This document shows positions 34,404-47,593 of a stretch of DNA of 64,000 nt, piece by piece (within the stretch, counting starts at the first letter, position 1; every line of letters starts with the position of its first letter). The translations under genes and the position numbers were made by a program. Under the pieces are notes generated by a model, which was not told where the DNA came from, made no database searches, and worked only from the letters and a program-made list of their open reading frames with translations. Source of the DNA: Lineus longissimus (lineage: Eukaryota > Nemertea > Pilidiophora > Heteronemertea > Lineidae); assembly GCF_910592395.1 (NCBI RefSeq), contig NC_088320.1, forward strand, positions 310,001-374,000, given 5' to 3'.

Positions 34404-37400
34404 CTATAAATGACGAACTTTGCTAAACATTACTACGACAACTGCATAAACTATTGCATATAATGAAAAGGAAAGCGATACAGCTCTTGTCGCTCCGGAC
34501 GTGAATGTCGGGCAGACTGGCATCCAGCCAATGTCATGTCCTTTGTTCTGCTCTTTCAGCCAATCAATGAGCGGCTTGAAGTAATCAACGATGGCGGTGG
34601 CGTCCATCTTGCGTTGTCCGGTAACGGCTTCCATGGCGTCCTGCCAAGGCTTGGAGGAACCAAGTTGTAACATAGCGCTGGAAGAAACAGAAGTGTTAAT
34701 AATCTGGTTCTAATCCCAAGACCAGCTTCCTACATACGACGGCATCTTGCACTGTTTAGCAGCTACTGACCGGGACAAGATTAACAGCGATATATTCATG
34801 ATAACTGATAGATAGTTATAACGTAAAGGACATGTTTTCCGCGGGCAAAATTTGCCATTACTTGTGTCTGCTGTATCTGTTTGCACTCTATCACTTCGGC
34901 ATACTCGAACATGTGTATGTTCGTTTCTTGTGCAAACTGTTGCGCAGAATACAACACACCACATCTTCGGCAAAATCTGTCTTCAAATGTAACCGAGATG
35001 CCGGCCTCCACCTTGAAAGAAGATGCACCGGACATACATGATATTCTGCAGGACCTACCCTAGTTTATCTCCTGCTGCCTTTGACCGATAGATGTCGCAC
35101 TTATGAAGTGGACCCGTTTGATTGGCTGCCGCGCAAAGAGCTTTGTGGAATTGAAACTGGATGACGTAACTCACAAAATATCTGAAAGGAAGTAGCAGTT
35201 ACATTGTAAATAAACGTTGCACTTGGCCTCACAAAAGTAATATGCTTTTAAGACAAGGTATAACGAATATAAGTTACCGCCTTCATGTTTGATAAACCAG
35301 ATCCCCAAATGCTACCCGGCAGCTACTATAATACTCTGCTTCAGGTTGAATATTTGGTATTAAGCAACACTTTGGGCTGCTGGATTTGGGTTTAATGCCA
35401 CTACACGTCGTTCGAAGAATAGTGACCTGATATAAGGTGTATTTGCAGGGATGTGGTATTTAGCACCAGGATCAAAGTCCTCCTCAGATCGAGCGACGGG
35501 CGGCGCTATTCCTTGATATTTGCACCTGGAAATACATAGATAGAAGACAACTGTGACTGAGTCAGGTCGTGAATAAAGTCGTTTTTGCCTCATAGCAATA
35601 ATATGAAGATCTCACAGTTTCAGATGTCTCAGAAACCTGCATAAAGAATGAATTCTTCCTTTCTAATTCGTTAACTGAAATTCAAGAAAGTGGCCACTCA
35701 GCGGCACCTTTTGGTCAGCGCAAGTAGGTCTTTCGCTCACAACAAAACCATCCCTCTGTACGCTACGGTCACTTATGGGATGTCGAAAAGGCACGTTTCT
35801 TTCCGTAGAGTAGTGTTTCAGTACGTTTTCGCGTTACGTCTAGACCTGTTGACGCGAACGTGCAGGTTCATGAGGAGAACGTTACGGTATCGTATCGGAA
35901 GTATGTTGATCACCACGAATAAAGTATACGAAGCCCAATACCTCAGAGCCCACCAATCTCTGTTGTAATGAGAGGGCGACGTCTCTCCGCTGAAGACCTT
36001 CCATCTCCACTGGTCCATGAGGAAGCCGAATGGAAGGAAGGCGATTTTATCAAGGGCCATGGACATCAGGAAGTTAATGTCACTCTCTGAAAGTCGAGAA
36101 TCAAATATGATCAAAAGAATTCGTGAACTGGTGATAAACGTGACAGAATACACAACTGTAAAAGTGTAAGTTATTGTTCCAATTGGTTTCGCTGCAGTGA
36201 ATCAAAGTTATAAAATCAGCTCTTGTTTACTTTGGTCATAGGGACTTCAGGCCGTCACTCCATCCCTTATGGTGGTAAACATCTCCGAAATGCACCGCTG
36301 AAGTAACCCTAATTATCTATGGTCGAAGGCTTACCAGCATCATTCTCCACTTCAGCGAGTAGTCCAATCTTCTTCAAATGCCCTGGTGTAGAGACAGATA
36401 GTGCAAGCACATCCCCCACGGCCTCATGGAAGCCCGGGTTCGCCCCGTCTCGGAAGATGACCGGCTGGTTTTTATACTGTAGATCGTACTGGATGTGACC
36501 CATCTCATGGTGCACTGTTACGAGGTCTCCCATGGTGACGACAGTACACTGTTTGATCCTAGAAAGAAAATATAGACTAGTAATTATATTGATGCTGGCA
36601 GGGACGCGATGTTTGATAGTTATTCGATCCTCTTTTAGGCTTTAGATAGCCCAGAGTTACAGTTTTAAACAGTTAGTATACGCGCCAACTTCTGATATGG
36701 GCCCCACCCTACAAGCAAATATACATCACCACTGAGAAGATCCTGATGTAGCTATAAATAGCTACATCGGTGTACACTCTCCAACCACGGGGTAGCTTTT
36801 TTGGCGGGGAGCAAAGGTCGTGGAGCAATTGTTGTCTGGCGCCAAGGAATGAAGATTGGGTTCGGTCAGCCGCCTGAATGACCTTTCAGGCGGGATTTCA
36901 GTGTATCTACGATTCGGATTTTTATCATAATTGAAATGTGACAACCAGCTTGTGAGTTGAGCTCATGTACGGGCCAGGCCGGTCAAGTCCTACACTCGTT
37001 GCGTGATATCAATATGAATGAACATGAAGGCGTGGCGAGCAGAAGAAACGTGTGATGCAGGCTAGATAATGGGATAAGCCAGGAAAGTACTATGAGAATA
37101 GTGCGGGTAAAGCTACTGATTGGGATTTGAGTGTTTTCAGAGGAGTGTCTTTTTCGATTTTTGTGGGATGGATCAAACGTAAGTGAGTTACGAATTCTGT
37201 ATCTTTCAAAGTGAGAACAATTTAATCGTGGAATCGTGACGTTTTAACAAAAACAAGAGCCGACGAAGAATGGGTAAGTACTTTTCTGTTTCTTTTTGGG
37301 ACATTCCATCAGTTCTCTTCAAATTGTATATTTGTCTTATTTCAGATGGTGGAATGTCCCGTGTGTCTTTAAAGGGGGACTATAGGCAGGAGCTAGGGGG

Positions 37401-40400
37401 TTGAAATGGCCATGTTCGGGTGACAATATGCAATTGATCATGTTTGATTCAGGACTAAACATATTCCTCGTACATGCGTGAAGAGACGAGACATTATGAG
37501 AGATGGGAGAGAACCCTATTGGCGACTTCGTCCGAGTTATTCTTGGCTACCCAGCTGTCGCCTATAAAGTCTCTTCAAGCTCATTTGAGGGGGGCTTATA
37601 CCTGTATACAATGCCGTGGCGTTCGTCGTCAACCGTTAGCAGATAGAGGGCATTTCATAACCGCTGGTGTAAGACACTGACGGCCACAAATTGTACTGTG
37701 GGCAATTTGCCAAGATTTTCTTTTCGACGATCTTTTCGGGGCTAAGTAGATTAAGGGCACAAAATCATATGTGGGTCATTTGTCAAGAAGTCTTCACTGC
37801 ATGATGTATAGTGTCATCGATAGATCATCCAATCAAGCCCAACATTGTGCTGCAGGCATTTTGACATTGACCTTATTTCCAAGGTCACAGCGGTCTAAAT
37901 CTAAAATCTCATCAATGGTGGCATGTTTTGTCGTTATTTGACCTAGACTACAAAGTTCATATGTTTCATCTTGACCCTCAATGTATTGACATTGCTCAGC
38001 CTCCAAGGCTACGGAGGCAATACCGCTGGATGTTCAGTATGATATGTCGACACCTATTTGGCATCTCTGCATGTTCACCAAGATTTAGGTCAAAGTGACC
38101 TTCTTTCCTGGTGTGAATAGGTAATGGCCATAAAATCCTACGTACGTCATATTTCAGGAGTTATTCACTGTGTGACCTTTTAATGTATGTCATTGATTAA
38201 TCTGATCAAGCTTTAGGTGGTAACGTTTTGACCTTGACCTAATGTTCAAGGTCACAGATTAAAATTTCTGTCATCTTTATGGTAACTATGTCCCGTCATT
38301 GACTACAGGTGAGCAAATGACAAATGACCCCCAGTAATTCATTTTAGCTCAATCAGCTTTCGCAATCTTGTCGCCCCATCTCGTGCTGCCCGTCGTCCAT
38401 CTCGTGCTGCCCGTCGTCCACCTCGTGCTGCCCGACGTCCATCTCGTGCTGCCCGACGTCCATCTCGTGCTGCCCGTCGTCCATCTCGTGCTGCCCGACG
38501 TCCATCTCGTGCTGCCCGTCGTCCATCTCGTGCTGCCCGTCGTCCATCTCGTGCTGCCCGACGTCCATCTCGTGCTGCCCGACGTCCATCTCGTGCTGCC
38601 CGACGTCCATCTCGTGCTGCCCGTCGTCCATCTCGTGCTGCCCGACGTCCATCTCGTGCTGCCCGTCGTCCATCTCGTGCTGCCCGTCGTCCATCTCGTG
38701 CTGCCCGTCGTCCATCTCGTGCTGCCCGTCGTCCATCTCGTGCTGCCCGTCGTCCATCTCGTGCTGCCCGTCGTCCTCCTGTCGTAGACTACATGGGTCG
38801 ATACCGGGACACCAACGAGGAAATATCCAACTGGGGGGAAAACAGGCTTGGCAAACCAGATAGATTCTCCATTGATGCATTGTGTTGTGGGAAGTAGCCA
38901 GCTTGCCCCCCCCCCCCCCCCCCCCCACTCCCCCACCCTCCAAAATCAAACAAAACCAAAAACAGCAAGAATTACCTCAGGTGAGGAGAAACAGTGATAT
39001 TTCAAGATGAATAGATGTTATCTTAGAGCAATTAGAGCAACAGTTACCATGCACATGATATTTTTCCCCCTTTTAAATACTTTCCATAGCAAAAGTTCTA
39101 ATAAAATATCAAAAAGACTAGTGTATCACCCCGATCACCACCACAAGGGACCACAGAACTGGCTAAGGTTGCCCGGCTTTCTCATCAAATTAAAATCCTA
39201 CACAAGATACCATCACTATGCATACAATTAGTTCCTGAGTGTAAATATAAAACCATCACATCGATCTCTACCACTTCTTGATTGAGTATAGAAAATAATA
39301 AGAAATATTCCTCACTTATCACCATACTAGATTTAATCTGATCCCACTGCCCAATCAAACACTTGGAGAACACATCTAAAAACACGAAGCATCAACCTCC
39401 TGGACCAAATCTAAAACCAAATCCACATTTACTGTGTTAACACAATACCTATCCTTATCAATCTGACAAACCAGTTGGCTTTTGAAACAAACTCTCCTAT
39501 AACTGGATGAAAACTCAAGTCCAAAAAAATTTTTCACTGGTTTTTTGTTTTCTGCTCAAAATGAACCAAAATCATCAGTCCCCAAACTTTTTTTGACTTT
39601 GAAAATTTTTCAAAATCTTTCCTTTTTTTCTGCTAACCCTTACCCTTAAACCCGGAAAATTTTCCAAATCCAAAAGTTCTGCATGAAAAATGTTAATAAC
39701 ACCTGATATTAGCAAAGAAAACATGATACAGCCCGAAACGATGTCAAACCCTCAAAGCAATGACCCGTATTGCCTCGGTGTCCCGTTGTCGACCCATGTA
39801 CTTAAGGCAGCCTCAGGATCCCAAACCAAATGCAATAGCTGCAACATGGATATGATAACAACAACAGCTGAAGCGATCTCACCTGAAGAGAAAAGGGCAT
39901 CACACCCTGCCTCCGAACCGACCACTGGTGAAGACTTCAACACCACATGCACCACAAGTTTGGAAGTGAAGAGAAGGACATTTGTCTTGCCCTTGCAACA
40001 CCGAGCCAGCGACTGTCAACCAAATCCAGCCAAATATCCAGAACTAGCAGCTCCGATCGAGGGAGGAGTTGGTACCATCAGAATCCTGCATCAGAGACCA
40101 AGTTTACGGTGACCAAGACGAATGGAGACAGACGACAGCATTCGTCACCAAGACCAAACTGTCCATCTAAGAAGGAGGAGGCAGAAGTAAAGAATGATAG
40201 AGAATTCCAATGTTCTCTATGAAACGAGCTGTGGGACTGCTGGTATGTACTTCTTTGATGGTAACTTGAAGGCGTTATGTTAATATGTTGATGTGTCTAC
40301 CATGAAGACACTATATTGAAAAAGTCATGTCTGTGTATGCGTGTGCCTATGTTAGTGTACCAGTGTACTTGTTTCTGCTATATCATCCTTATCAAGATGA

Positions 40401-43400
40401 CGGCATGTACTGTTTTGTGCATCTTGTGCTCCGAAATAGGCATATGTGAGAACAAGCACTTGCCTGAAAGTGCTAGATAAAGTGATGACTAGATTCATTG
40501 AAGATTTTGGCATGTACTAGTTTGTGCATTATGTGCCCCGGCATAGGTCTATGTGATAGCAAGCACTTCGCTGAAAGTGCTGTATCAATTGTTAACGAGA
40601 TTCCTAGTAGGCAGATTGTGCGATATGGCTACATCGGCACTGTCCAGTGAGGCTGCGTGAATACAATGGTAGTGCAAGTGTATGTTATCACGATAGGCTG
40701 CAAATTCAGTTTATCTTTTTAGGCTTAATCCTCTCCTAAATTGCCTCATACGGCCATAATAGGTCTACTGTCGAAACTATGATTACAGTGGAACCCCGGT
40801 AACACGATCACTCATGGGACCGAGGTGGTCGCGTTAGTGAAGTTGCCAATCCGGGGACAAAATGCATGATTAAGTTTTCCCGCCACAATTGTTGTACTTT
40901 TTCATAAGTTCAAAATTCTAGAGAAATTATCGAGCAAGAAAACCACCGAAATTGTCTGCTGTAACGATTCTGTTAGTCTACTTCTTATTCCAGGCATACT
41001 GAATATGACCACACTACAGATGCATTCAAGAAGAGTCAGAACCACGGGGTTCAACAACATCACAGACACAAAGTCAGCTGGATGAGAAGTATCACTGTGA
41101 GGTGACAGGTTTGTTCTACCGAAGACTTCACAAGCTGGTGATGTTCCAAGACAAGTGTAAAGAATGTGTAATTGTGAGTGAGTAGATTCTAGGACATGGA
41201 TCATCAGCTTTAAGAGATGATCTAGGTAGACAGGATACAGCAATTGGAGACAGGTGAGCTCTCTAAGTGTATTTTGACAGCTCCAATTTCAGTGTCTCAG
41301 CAAGCATATCCCTTGTTGCTTCAGCCCAGCGGACATGATAGCCTTTTTACCTGAAATCTTTCTGGTTGTAGAAGTCCCAGGCGGATGCGTGACAGACGAC
41401 CTCACGCCCCTCCGGCTTTTCAATCATAGACTTGTTCCAGAAGGGCTCAGGCATGGGGATCAGACCAAGAGAGGTGAAAAACTCGTCGGATATCTCAAAC
41501 ATCTTCTTGGCAGTATAGTTCTGAAATATGAAAATTAAGATCCGATCGTCATCTTAGCTTACTTCGACATTTTACTGTCGTCGTCAAAGGCATTGGTGTT
41601 CATGTAGCTTCAGCCGTTGGGGGGGGGGGGCAGTAAGCCTAAAGGAGCCCCACACTGAAACTGAACTCGCTCTGCTCTTCGTCGACAAAGACAGCGATAT
41701 TCAGAGCAAAATTCTAATATAGTGAACATGATAATATTATATTGGTCAATTAGCAGCCAGTCATTTAGTCAAATGTTCAACGCGACGCCCAGATTTGTCA
41801 AACTCATAAACCAGCGGCCCTTGTTGTCAACTACCAAACTACCAACCTGTCTGACCATTTCGGAAGTGACGTCAACGCTGACTTTGCCCTTGTAAGGTTC
41901 AACGATATCCATGATATTATCCCATGACTGTGCCCACATGTTGCCTGGAAAGAAGCAGGAGGGCTCTTGGTCGAAAATTTAAACATGTTCAAAAGAACGA
42001 ATGTCCATTTTACCTTATCTATCAAAATGTGCCAAGATATAACTAAGCGATGATGATGTGCTTACCTCATAGATACGCGGGGATGTGATTAATCGAGGAC
42101 ATTTTGCTTACCAAGTAGATGGGCGGGGATGTGACCAGTAGGTGGAAACAGGTCCTTGCCATAGCGCTCCATGAGTTTCCTGCGCACGTAGGCATGCAGG
42201 TTGTCATACAGCGGGCCAAGTTCTTCATACAATCGCTCGAGCTCTGCTTCAAAGTTAGGAGTCTCGTACCGAGCGCGCCAGTCTTCCGCAGTATCCTTAA
42301 ATCCTAAAGTGTATAGAGAAAGACATGAAAATGGGCTTAGTTGTTTGACGTCGTTACCTGTAGTATTGCTCTGCCCTTGTGTGTTCCAGTCGTCTTCTGT
42401 TAACGCTGACATCGACCAGGCAAGGCAAGTCCATCAAGAGTGTATCGTGTTTCTCTCTTCGGCCTTTTGTTTGCCCAAGCATTTGCACCACACCAAGTAC
42501 TATTGAATCCTATGTTTAGCGCCTTGCTGAGCGAACGTTGCCGGTAAAGTGATGTCAGATGCAGCTTGATCAACGTGCCCTGTGCTGTATAATAGATACA
42601 ATAGTTTTGCGCAGCAAGACGCTCGTCATCCTACCCATGCTTGATGTGATGTCATCTAAAAGATTTCCCAATTCGCTCTGTCGATTGATGATGTAAATCA
42701 ATGATGCAGGCCGGTTTGGCTGTGCAAAGTAGCTTGATCTGGCTAAAATAGGTCTATTTGACTGTTTACAACCTACCATTTGCTCTTGCACCTTCATTGC
42801 TTAGTTCGACAAACCGCTGATAAAGGGGTCTTATCTTAGGTCCGGTTGCATCTCGCCATCCTTTCCATACTCGCAATAGTTCCTCCGGGTCTCTAGAGGT
42901 GCGGAGTATGCGGGTCAGGTCTGTAGTCAAGGTGAAGAAATGCATGACCATTTTGAAAATATTGTTTGAGCTGCACAGATTATTTGATAAAACATTGGTT
43001 TTCTATACAGAGCCTGGTCGAAATTTGATGCGGGCCCGGTGAATTTGATGAAATGGAGCCTGTATTCACACGATACGAGGAACCATATTCTAAATCTGTA
43101 CACTCTCCATTTGGTTCACTGTCGATTTGTTTCATTCATCTTTGTTTTGATGCTGACTGATTCGTTACAAATGGGATGAGGTTGTATTGAGTCGTGTCTT
43201 GCGGCTAATAATCAAACAAATGTTCTCTGGAGGTTCATTATGCAGCAAAAAATAAGCTGGAGTCTGCAATTCCTCGTTCGTTTACTGCAAGCGGCATAGC
43301 AATATGCCAAAGCTATGGGAGGTGTACATGCGACAGTACATATAAAGCATTGCGTACAGTCTGAGACAAAACACCCAGATGCAGCCCTACAAACATGTGT

Positions 43401-46400
43401 ACACCAAGCTAAAAACACGAACAAGTACCGAACATGCGAATGTACATCAGTAACGGGTTGCACAAAACATGCGTACGCACTGACCTGGTTCCAATGGGTA
43501 ACATTTATTGGCATTACACATCTTGCTGGTACTGTAAATTGTCTCCATTTCAGGAATAATTCCCATGTACTAAATAAGAAGAAGACGGTTTCTAACCTAA
43601 CAGGTTCAATGAAATGACTTAAGCAGCAGTGGCAGTCCATACTCCTCTCGCGATGTTCCGTGCACACCCGACCAAGTCGCCAGCGCTGTAATTGTGAGCG
43701 CGCGACGATCTTTGTAACGAATGTGCGAACTTAGACTAGTTCCCCGATCTGCGACCTTCACGGCATCTAGCAAAACTGGGACCAGTCTAACTCTAATGCT
43801 GATTCGACGAGAGGAGTGCGACTGCTGAAATTACGATACACACATGACAAGGCCGAAAACTGGAAGTACCAATCACCCATTTGTGTTATTTCAGCTCGGG
43901 CCAAACTGTCTTTTGAGGAATATTGATCCTTTGCTTCTTTGCTATTGCATTTCCAACTTCAACAAATAGGTGATGCGCACTTCCAATTTTCAGCCCAACG
44001 ATTCTGTTTTGGCGTCGCAAACTAACCTGGTTCGAGTTGATAGCAATTGCCTTCCATGCAAAACTTCCCTGTGCTGTATAATGTCTTCATGTCAACAACA
44101 ACCTGATTGTACTATGAAAAACAAGTGATATGGGGAAAACAAGTAGAGTGGGTGTAGCCATATTTCTATGGAGCCTGTCGACGAGCTTGGTTGGTAGACT
44201 AGGCAATACGATTTGGAACAATGCAATATAGGATGGTTCTCTCCCTCTCACATACATTTTGCCGATTCCGATGCAGCTGACAGTTGGCTATCACATGATT
44301 AAGGGCTTTAAATTACACACTCGATGTTTATTACCGCAGACTGGTATGGTAATGGTGCAGCCATGCGTTTGCCCTGGCGATATTGCGTTAAAATGCTGTA
44401 GGTTGAGGGGAATGAAGATTCTGTATTGAGCCGGAGGGACGAAGCACGTTTAGAGGACAGCATCATGTACATGCACGTAAAATAACAGAATTACAGACAT
44501 AAACACGATGAATAGACAGGCAATTTCCGCCAATCAAACAGACGATAGTGCTTCCACATGTACCACCTCTTTCGGTGGTGCTGCAGTCGCCATTAAGTTC
44601 TTGATAGGCAGCAACAACCTAGGTTATCCTACGGAAAATCCAAAGAAAGCCGGCGCCACGCAGCAAGAGCGGCAACTTCGGTAGTCGGTGAATGCATGTT
44701 TGCTGGATTGTCAAAACTAAGTAGCGACTGCACCACCACAACGACAACACTGGTTCTGTTACCTGGCGCTAAGGAATGGCAGGTTGGGCCTAAGCAGACC
44801 CTGGTCGAGGAGAATAGGTACTCCATCCTGTGCATGAGGGAGTCGTACTGGCAAAGGGGGAGGAATATGTCGTTATTTAGCCATCAGGCTGTTTACTGAG
44901 GACCAAACGAAACATGACCAGACTGACCAGATCACATCGCTCACGACGTCGTGATAGCGTATAGTCTAAGAAATATATGCCGGTATTCCATGATGTTAGA
45001 TACATGTAAGTAGACAAAACGTAGAGAAGGTCCACGTTTTAGACCCCATCGCACCAAACCAGACTGGACCAGTTCACATTGGTGCGCGCTTACACGGCAG
45101 ACCAATCTCGGCCAAACCGGATTGATCTATGTCGGTTTGTTTTAGATGGGTCTAACACGGCCCTGATAGATCCTTTCTACCAGGATCGCCGCTTACGCAT
45201 GCAGATGCCCATCATCCCATATCTCCTCACTGGGTGGAAGAATCGTGAGAAGATTGACCATGCCTGTCGTTGTCGAACATCACGGTGCAAATGAGCATGA
45301 CCGATCAGGATCTCATTTTCCTTGGCCATCTATAATGTGAGAATTGAATGGAGCAGCCCCGTAAGAGATGTCGTTTTACTAACCTCTTTGACTTTGGCCT
45401 TGTCATCCAGCGCAGCTATCCCAATATTCGACAGGTCCTTAAACATTTTCTTCAGTGTTTCATTCTTGAAGTTTCTCCAGTCAAATAGAGAAGCATTCTT
45501 GAAGGTTTCTTTGCTGAACTCAGACTCTCGAAGACTGGCATTAAGCTGAAAGAAAATCATCAGAGTGCAGAGACAGTGTTATAACTAATTGCACATGTCG
45601 TTGCAGAACCTGTTTCTGATCATAGATATCTATCTATATCATCTATCTATATCATCTATCTATATCATCTATCTATCTAACTGCCTGTCCTGCATCCATG
45701 TGGCCATTTGGGGCGGCCCCACCTGTACGTGGCACCATAGTTTTCTCTCCTCTGCGAGGCAGATGGTCATTTTATGTCCAACCATTCCTTTACATCGTCC
45801 ATCCGAATCCTCCTCGGTAGACCATGTCTTCGGTTGCCCTCTACTGTGCCCTGCTGGATGATGGTCGGAAGGGTTTCCTTGGTCATTGTCGCGTGACTAA
45901 ACCACCACTACCAGCTTCCTCTTCTTACCGGCAGTCAGCAAGCTGTCGTGTCTTCTTATGTGCTGGACAACCAGGTCTCTGACCTTGATGTTGGTGGTAG
46001 GAGACGTGCAGTGAATGTCGTGATGTCTGCGGTAACGGTTGATCTCGAAAGCATTTATGTGTTTTTCCATCTCGGCATTCATCGTCCATGATTCTGAGGC
46101 ATACGTAGATATAACGTGCATATTTTGTGTAGCATCGAGAACTCACCCTTATCTGATATTGATATAACCATATCTAATGACAAGCTCTCTTTCTCTCGTA
46201 TTGCACGATAGAATGAGACGATGATTCACTAGCCAAGCCAGAAAGAAGAGACTGACCGCTTACATTACGGTGTGGCACACTCTTAGTAGTATGACAACAA
46301 GCATTCTTGTACGTGTAAATAACTGAGGGGATCAGAGTCATATGCTAATTTACTGTCTCATGAAATCTCAGGTGCTTCTACTAATCAATAAAGGCACCGC

Positions 46401-47593
46401 ACATAACTTGACACTTCAAGCTATAAAAATGCCAAAAGCTCCGTGCAGTTGTAACATCACAACCTGATCAAATGCATATTAGTATTGTTATCGTCCCTTG
46501 CATTTCCCTTAACTTTATTTCGACGATACTTGATAGATTGTACAGTGGAACCCCGGTCGGCGACCACCCCGATAACACGACCGCCCCGCTATGACGACCA
46601 AGAATCGCCAGTCCCGAATAGTTTCCTCTCTAATTACCATTACAAGGCACCCGGTAACACGACCATCCCGGTACCCAGACCACGACCACTGGATTGGGCG
46701 GTCCCAATGAGCAAATTCGGCTTTGGCTTTGAAACTTTCCAGAATTTTGAACTGATGAAAACGTTTTGGCGGGAAAGCTTAATCATGAATTTTGTCCCCG
46801 GATTTTCAACTTCACTAACGCGACCACCCCGGTGACGCCACTATTGAACATCGGTCCCATGAATGGTCGTGTTACCGGGGTTCCACTGCAGTCAGTTTTT
46901 AGGGCTTGTTCTTTTGTATTGAGTCACCTGATCTTGGCTTTGACATCTGTTTGTATGCATAAGTATACACTTAAAGCGAAGCAGTATCTCGAAGACCATC
47001 GACCTACTTTTTACGACTTTACGAGTTCAAGTTCATTGGTTTTTTTTTCATTTACTTGCATAGATCGTGCTGTTTTGTTTTTTCACTACTCTGAAGAACA
47101 TTGTTTTTGTTTGTGATGACTAGGAACTATTAGAAAAATAATGGTCGGAACTAACGAGGGACCCCAACATGCATAATCGGGCGACTACCCACAGGGAGCA
47201 ATGTTTGGGAACTGCAACAGTTCGCTTTCATCATTGTTCTATGGTTCACAGGACTAATGATGGAAATGGGTCTCTATAGAACCATACCTTAATCCGTCAG
47301 TGTACACTAGAGAGGTCACTCTTGCCAGGGGGATGGGGAGGGAGCATTTGAAACATCATTTCAGAAAAAGACGAAAATGCTCTAAAACGACCTACCTGGA
47401 TTTCCTTGTTATAATCTGTGATGTTTGTATTATAATTCCAACTCGCTGAGACAGACTGGAAGTACATCTGTTGGGCGGCTTCGTTGTATTCATCCAGCCA
47501 TTGGGCAGCCAGAGCCTCATCCGTTATCAGGCCGTCAGTTCCGAGGAGGCAGACGGAGAAGACCATCAGTAATGTTGGAGAGAGAAATCCCAT
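34404..47593 (-). CDS. ACE: Angiotensin-converting enzyme (peptidyl-dipeptidase A, M2), single domain, 12 exons
   Basis: Exons, 5' to 3' on the minus strand: 47593-47396, 45545-45384, 44847-44763, 42920-42777, 42303-42112, 41944-41847, 41520-41351, 36558-36335, 36086-35942, 35525-35427, 35181-35059 and 34677-34404. All junctions are GT-AG, all phases match, and the total is 637 codons plus stop. The protein has a signal peptide, then [38 protein letters not shown], the zinc site HHEMGH with the third ligand in [22 protein letters not shown] and PYIRYFV. The last two keep the substrate Lys/His/Tyr set and the chloride-binding Arg of mammalian ACE. It ends in a hydrophobic segment and KVRHL, so it is anchored with its catalytic domain outside the cell. 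It should remove C-terminal dipeptides from peptides such as neuropeptides. One catalytic domain is usual for invertebrate ACE. Confidence 0.95.
38377..38775. repeat. 21-bp minisatellite, 19 units, in ACE intron 7
   Basis: Nineteen units of CATCTCGTGCTGCCCGTCGTC lie in tandem; a second unit type has CGACGTC in place of CGTCGTC, and the two types are interspersed. The unit is a multiple of three, so long open frames run through it on both strands (for example MDDGQHE repeats on the minus strand). These are not genes, because they sit inside an intron of ACE and have no other coding context. Confidence 0.95.
38906..38926. repeat. 21-nt poly-C run
   Basis: Twenty-one consecutive C, giving G on the minus strand, lie 130 bp from the 21-bp minisatellite in ACE intron 7. 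Confidence 0.88.
39520..39670 (+). repeat. Dispersed AT-rich repeat segment
   Basis: It contains TTTTCTGCTCAAAATGAACC, then ATCATCAGTCCC, then TTTGACTTTGAAAATTTTTC. The same order occurs at 54885-55010 and 63160-63400, and inverted at 20815-20935. The copy lies in ACE intron 7. Confidence 0.7.
40786..40920 (+). mobile_element. Half pogo/Tigger-like MITE in ACE intron 7
   Basis: It starts after TA with CAGTGGAACCCCGGTAACAC, continues GGTGGTCGCGTTAGTGAAGTT, GGGGACAAAATGCATGATTAA and TTTTCCCGCCA, and stops near TTCAAAATTCTAG. This matches the inverted right half of the copy at 46543-46888. The other end is missing. Confidence 0.75.
41619..41630. repeat. 12-nt poly-G run
   Basis: A G12 run lies in ACE intron 6, between exons 41847-41944 and 41351-41520. 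Confidence 0.8.
45629..45680. repeat. 13-bp ATCT-type microsatellite
   Basis: About four imperfect units of ATCTATCTATATC lie in ACE intron 1, near its 3' end. Confidence 0.85.
45700..46150 (-). mobile_element. Degenerate LINE fragment (C-terminus of reverse-transcriptase ORF)
   Basis: On the minus strand the reading shows [20 protein letters not shown], then RRHHDI, then [20 protein letters not shown], and after a frame break [10 protein letters not shown] and [10 protein letters not shown]. This is the order found at the C-terminal end of non-LTR retrotransposon ORF2 proteins (xxSESWTL, ExxINAFExRCYRR, GTVEGxRRRGRP, WxDxIKEW). Frame breaks and stops show that it is dead. It lies in ACE intron 1, in the same orientation as ACE. 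Confidence 0.75.
46543..46888. mobile_element. Pogo/Tigger-like MITE, complete, 346 bp
   Basis: The left end CAGTGGAACCCCGGTCGGCG follows TA (46541-46542). The right end GTTACCGGGGTTCCACTG is followed by CA, a mutated TA. The inverted ends start CAGTGGAACCCCGG. A TA target site and CAGT-type ends resembling pogo/Tigger termini suggest that superfamily. There is no transposase. Partial copies of the same family lie at 29198-29475, 34179-34212, 40786-40920 and 63392-63455. This copy is in ACE intron 1. Confidence 0.82.

Noticed and set aside
38349-38949. Long open frames on both strands with seven-residue repeats
   Set aside because: The 21-bp minisatellite keeps several frames open, and the region is inside ACE intron 7.
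39690-40112. 140-codon + strand frame in ACE intron 7
   Set aside because: It overlaps another open frame, has no family resemblance and partly matches an inverted segment near 38796-38820, so it is likely repeat-derived.
42089-42412. Separate small proteins on the minus strand between 34 and 48 kb
   Set aside because: These frames are single exons of one ACE gene; the sequence joins in order and in phase.
43212-43667. 151-codon minus-strand frame in ACE intron 3
   Set aside because: No family match or splice context, and an overlapping + strand frame is equally open.
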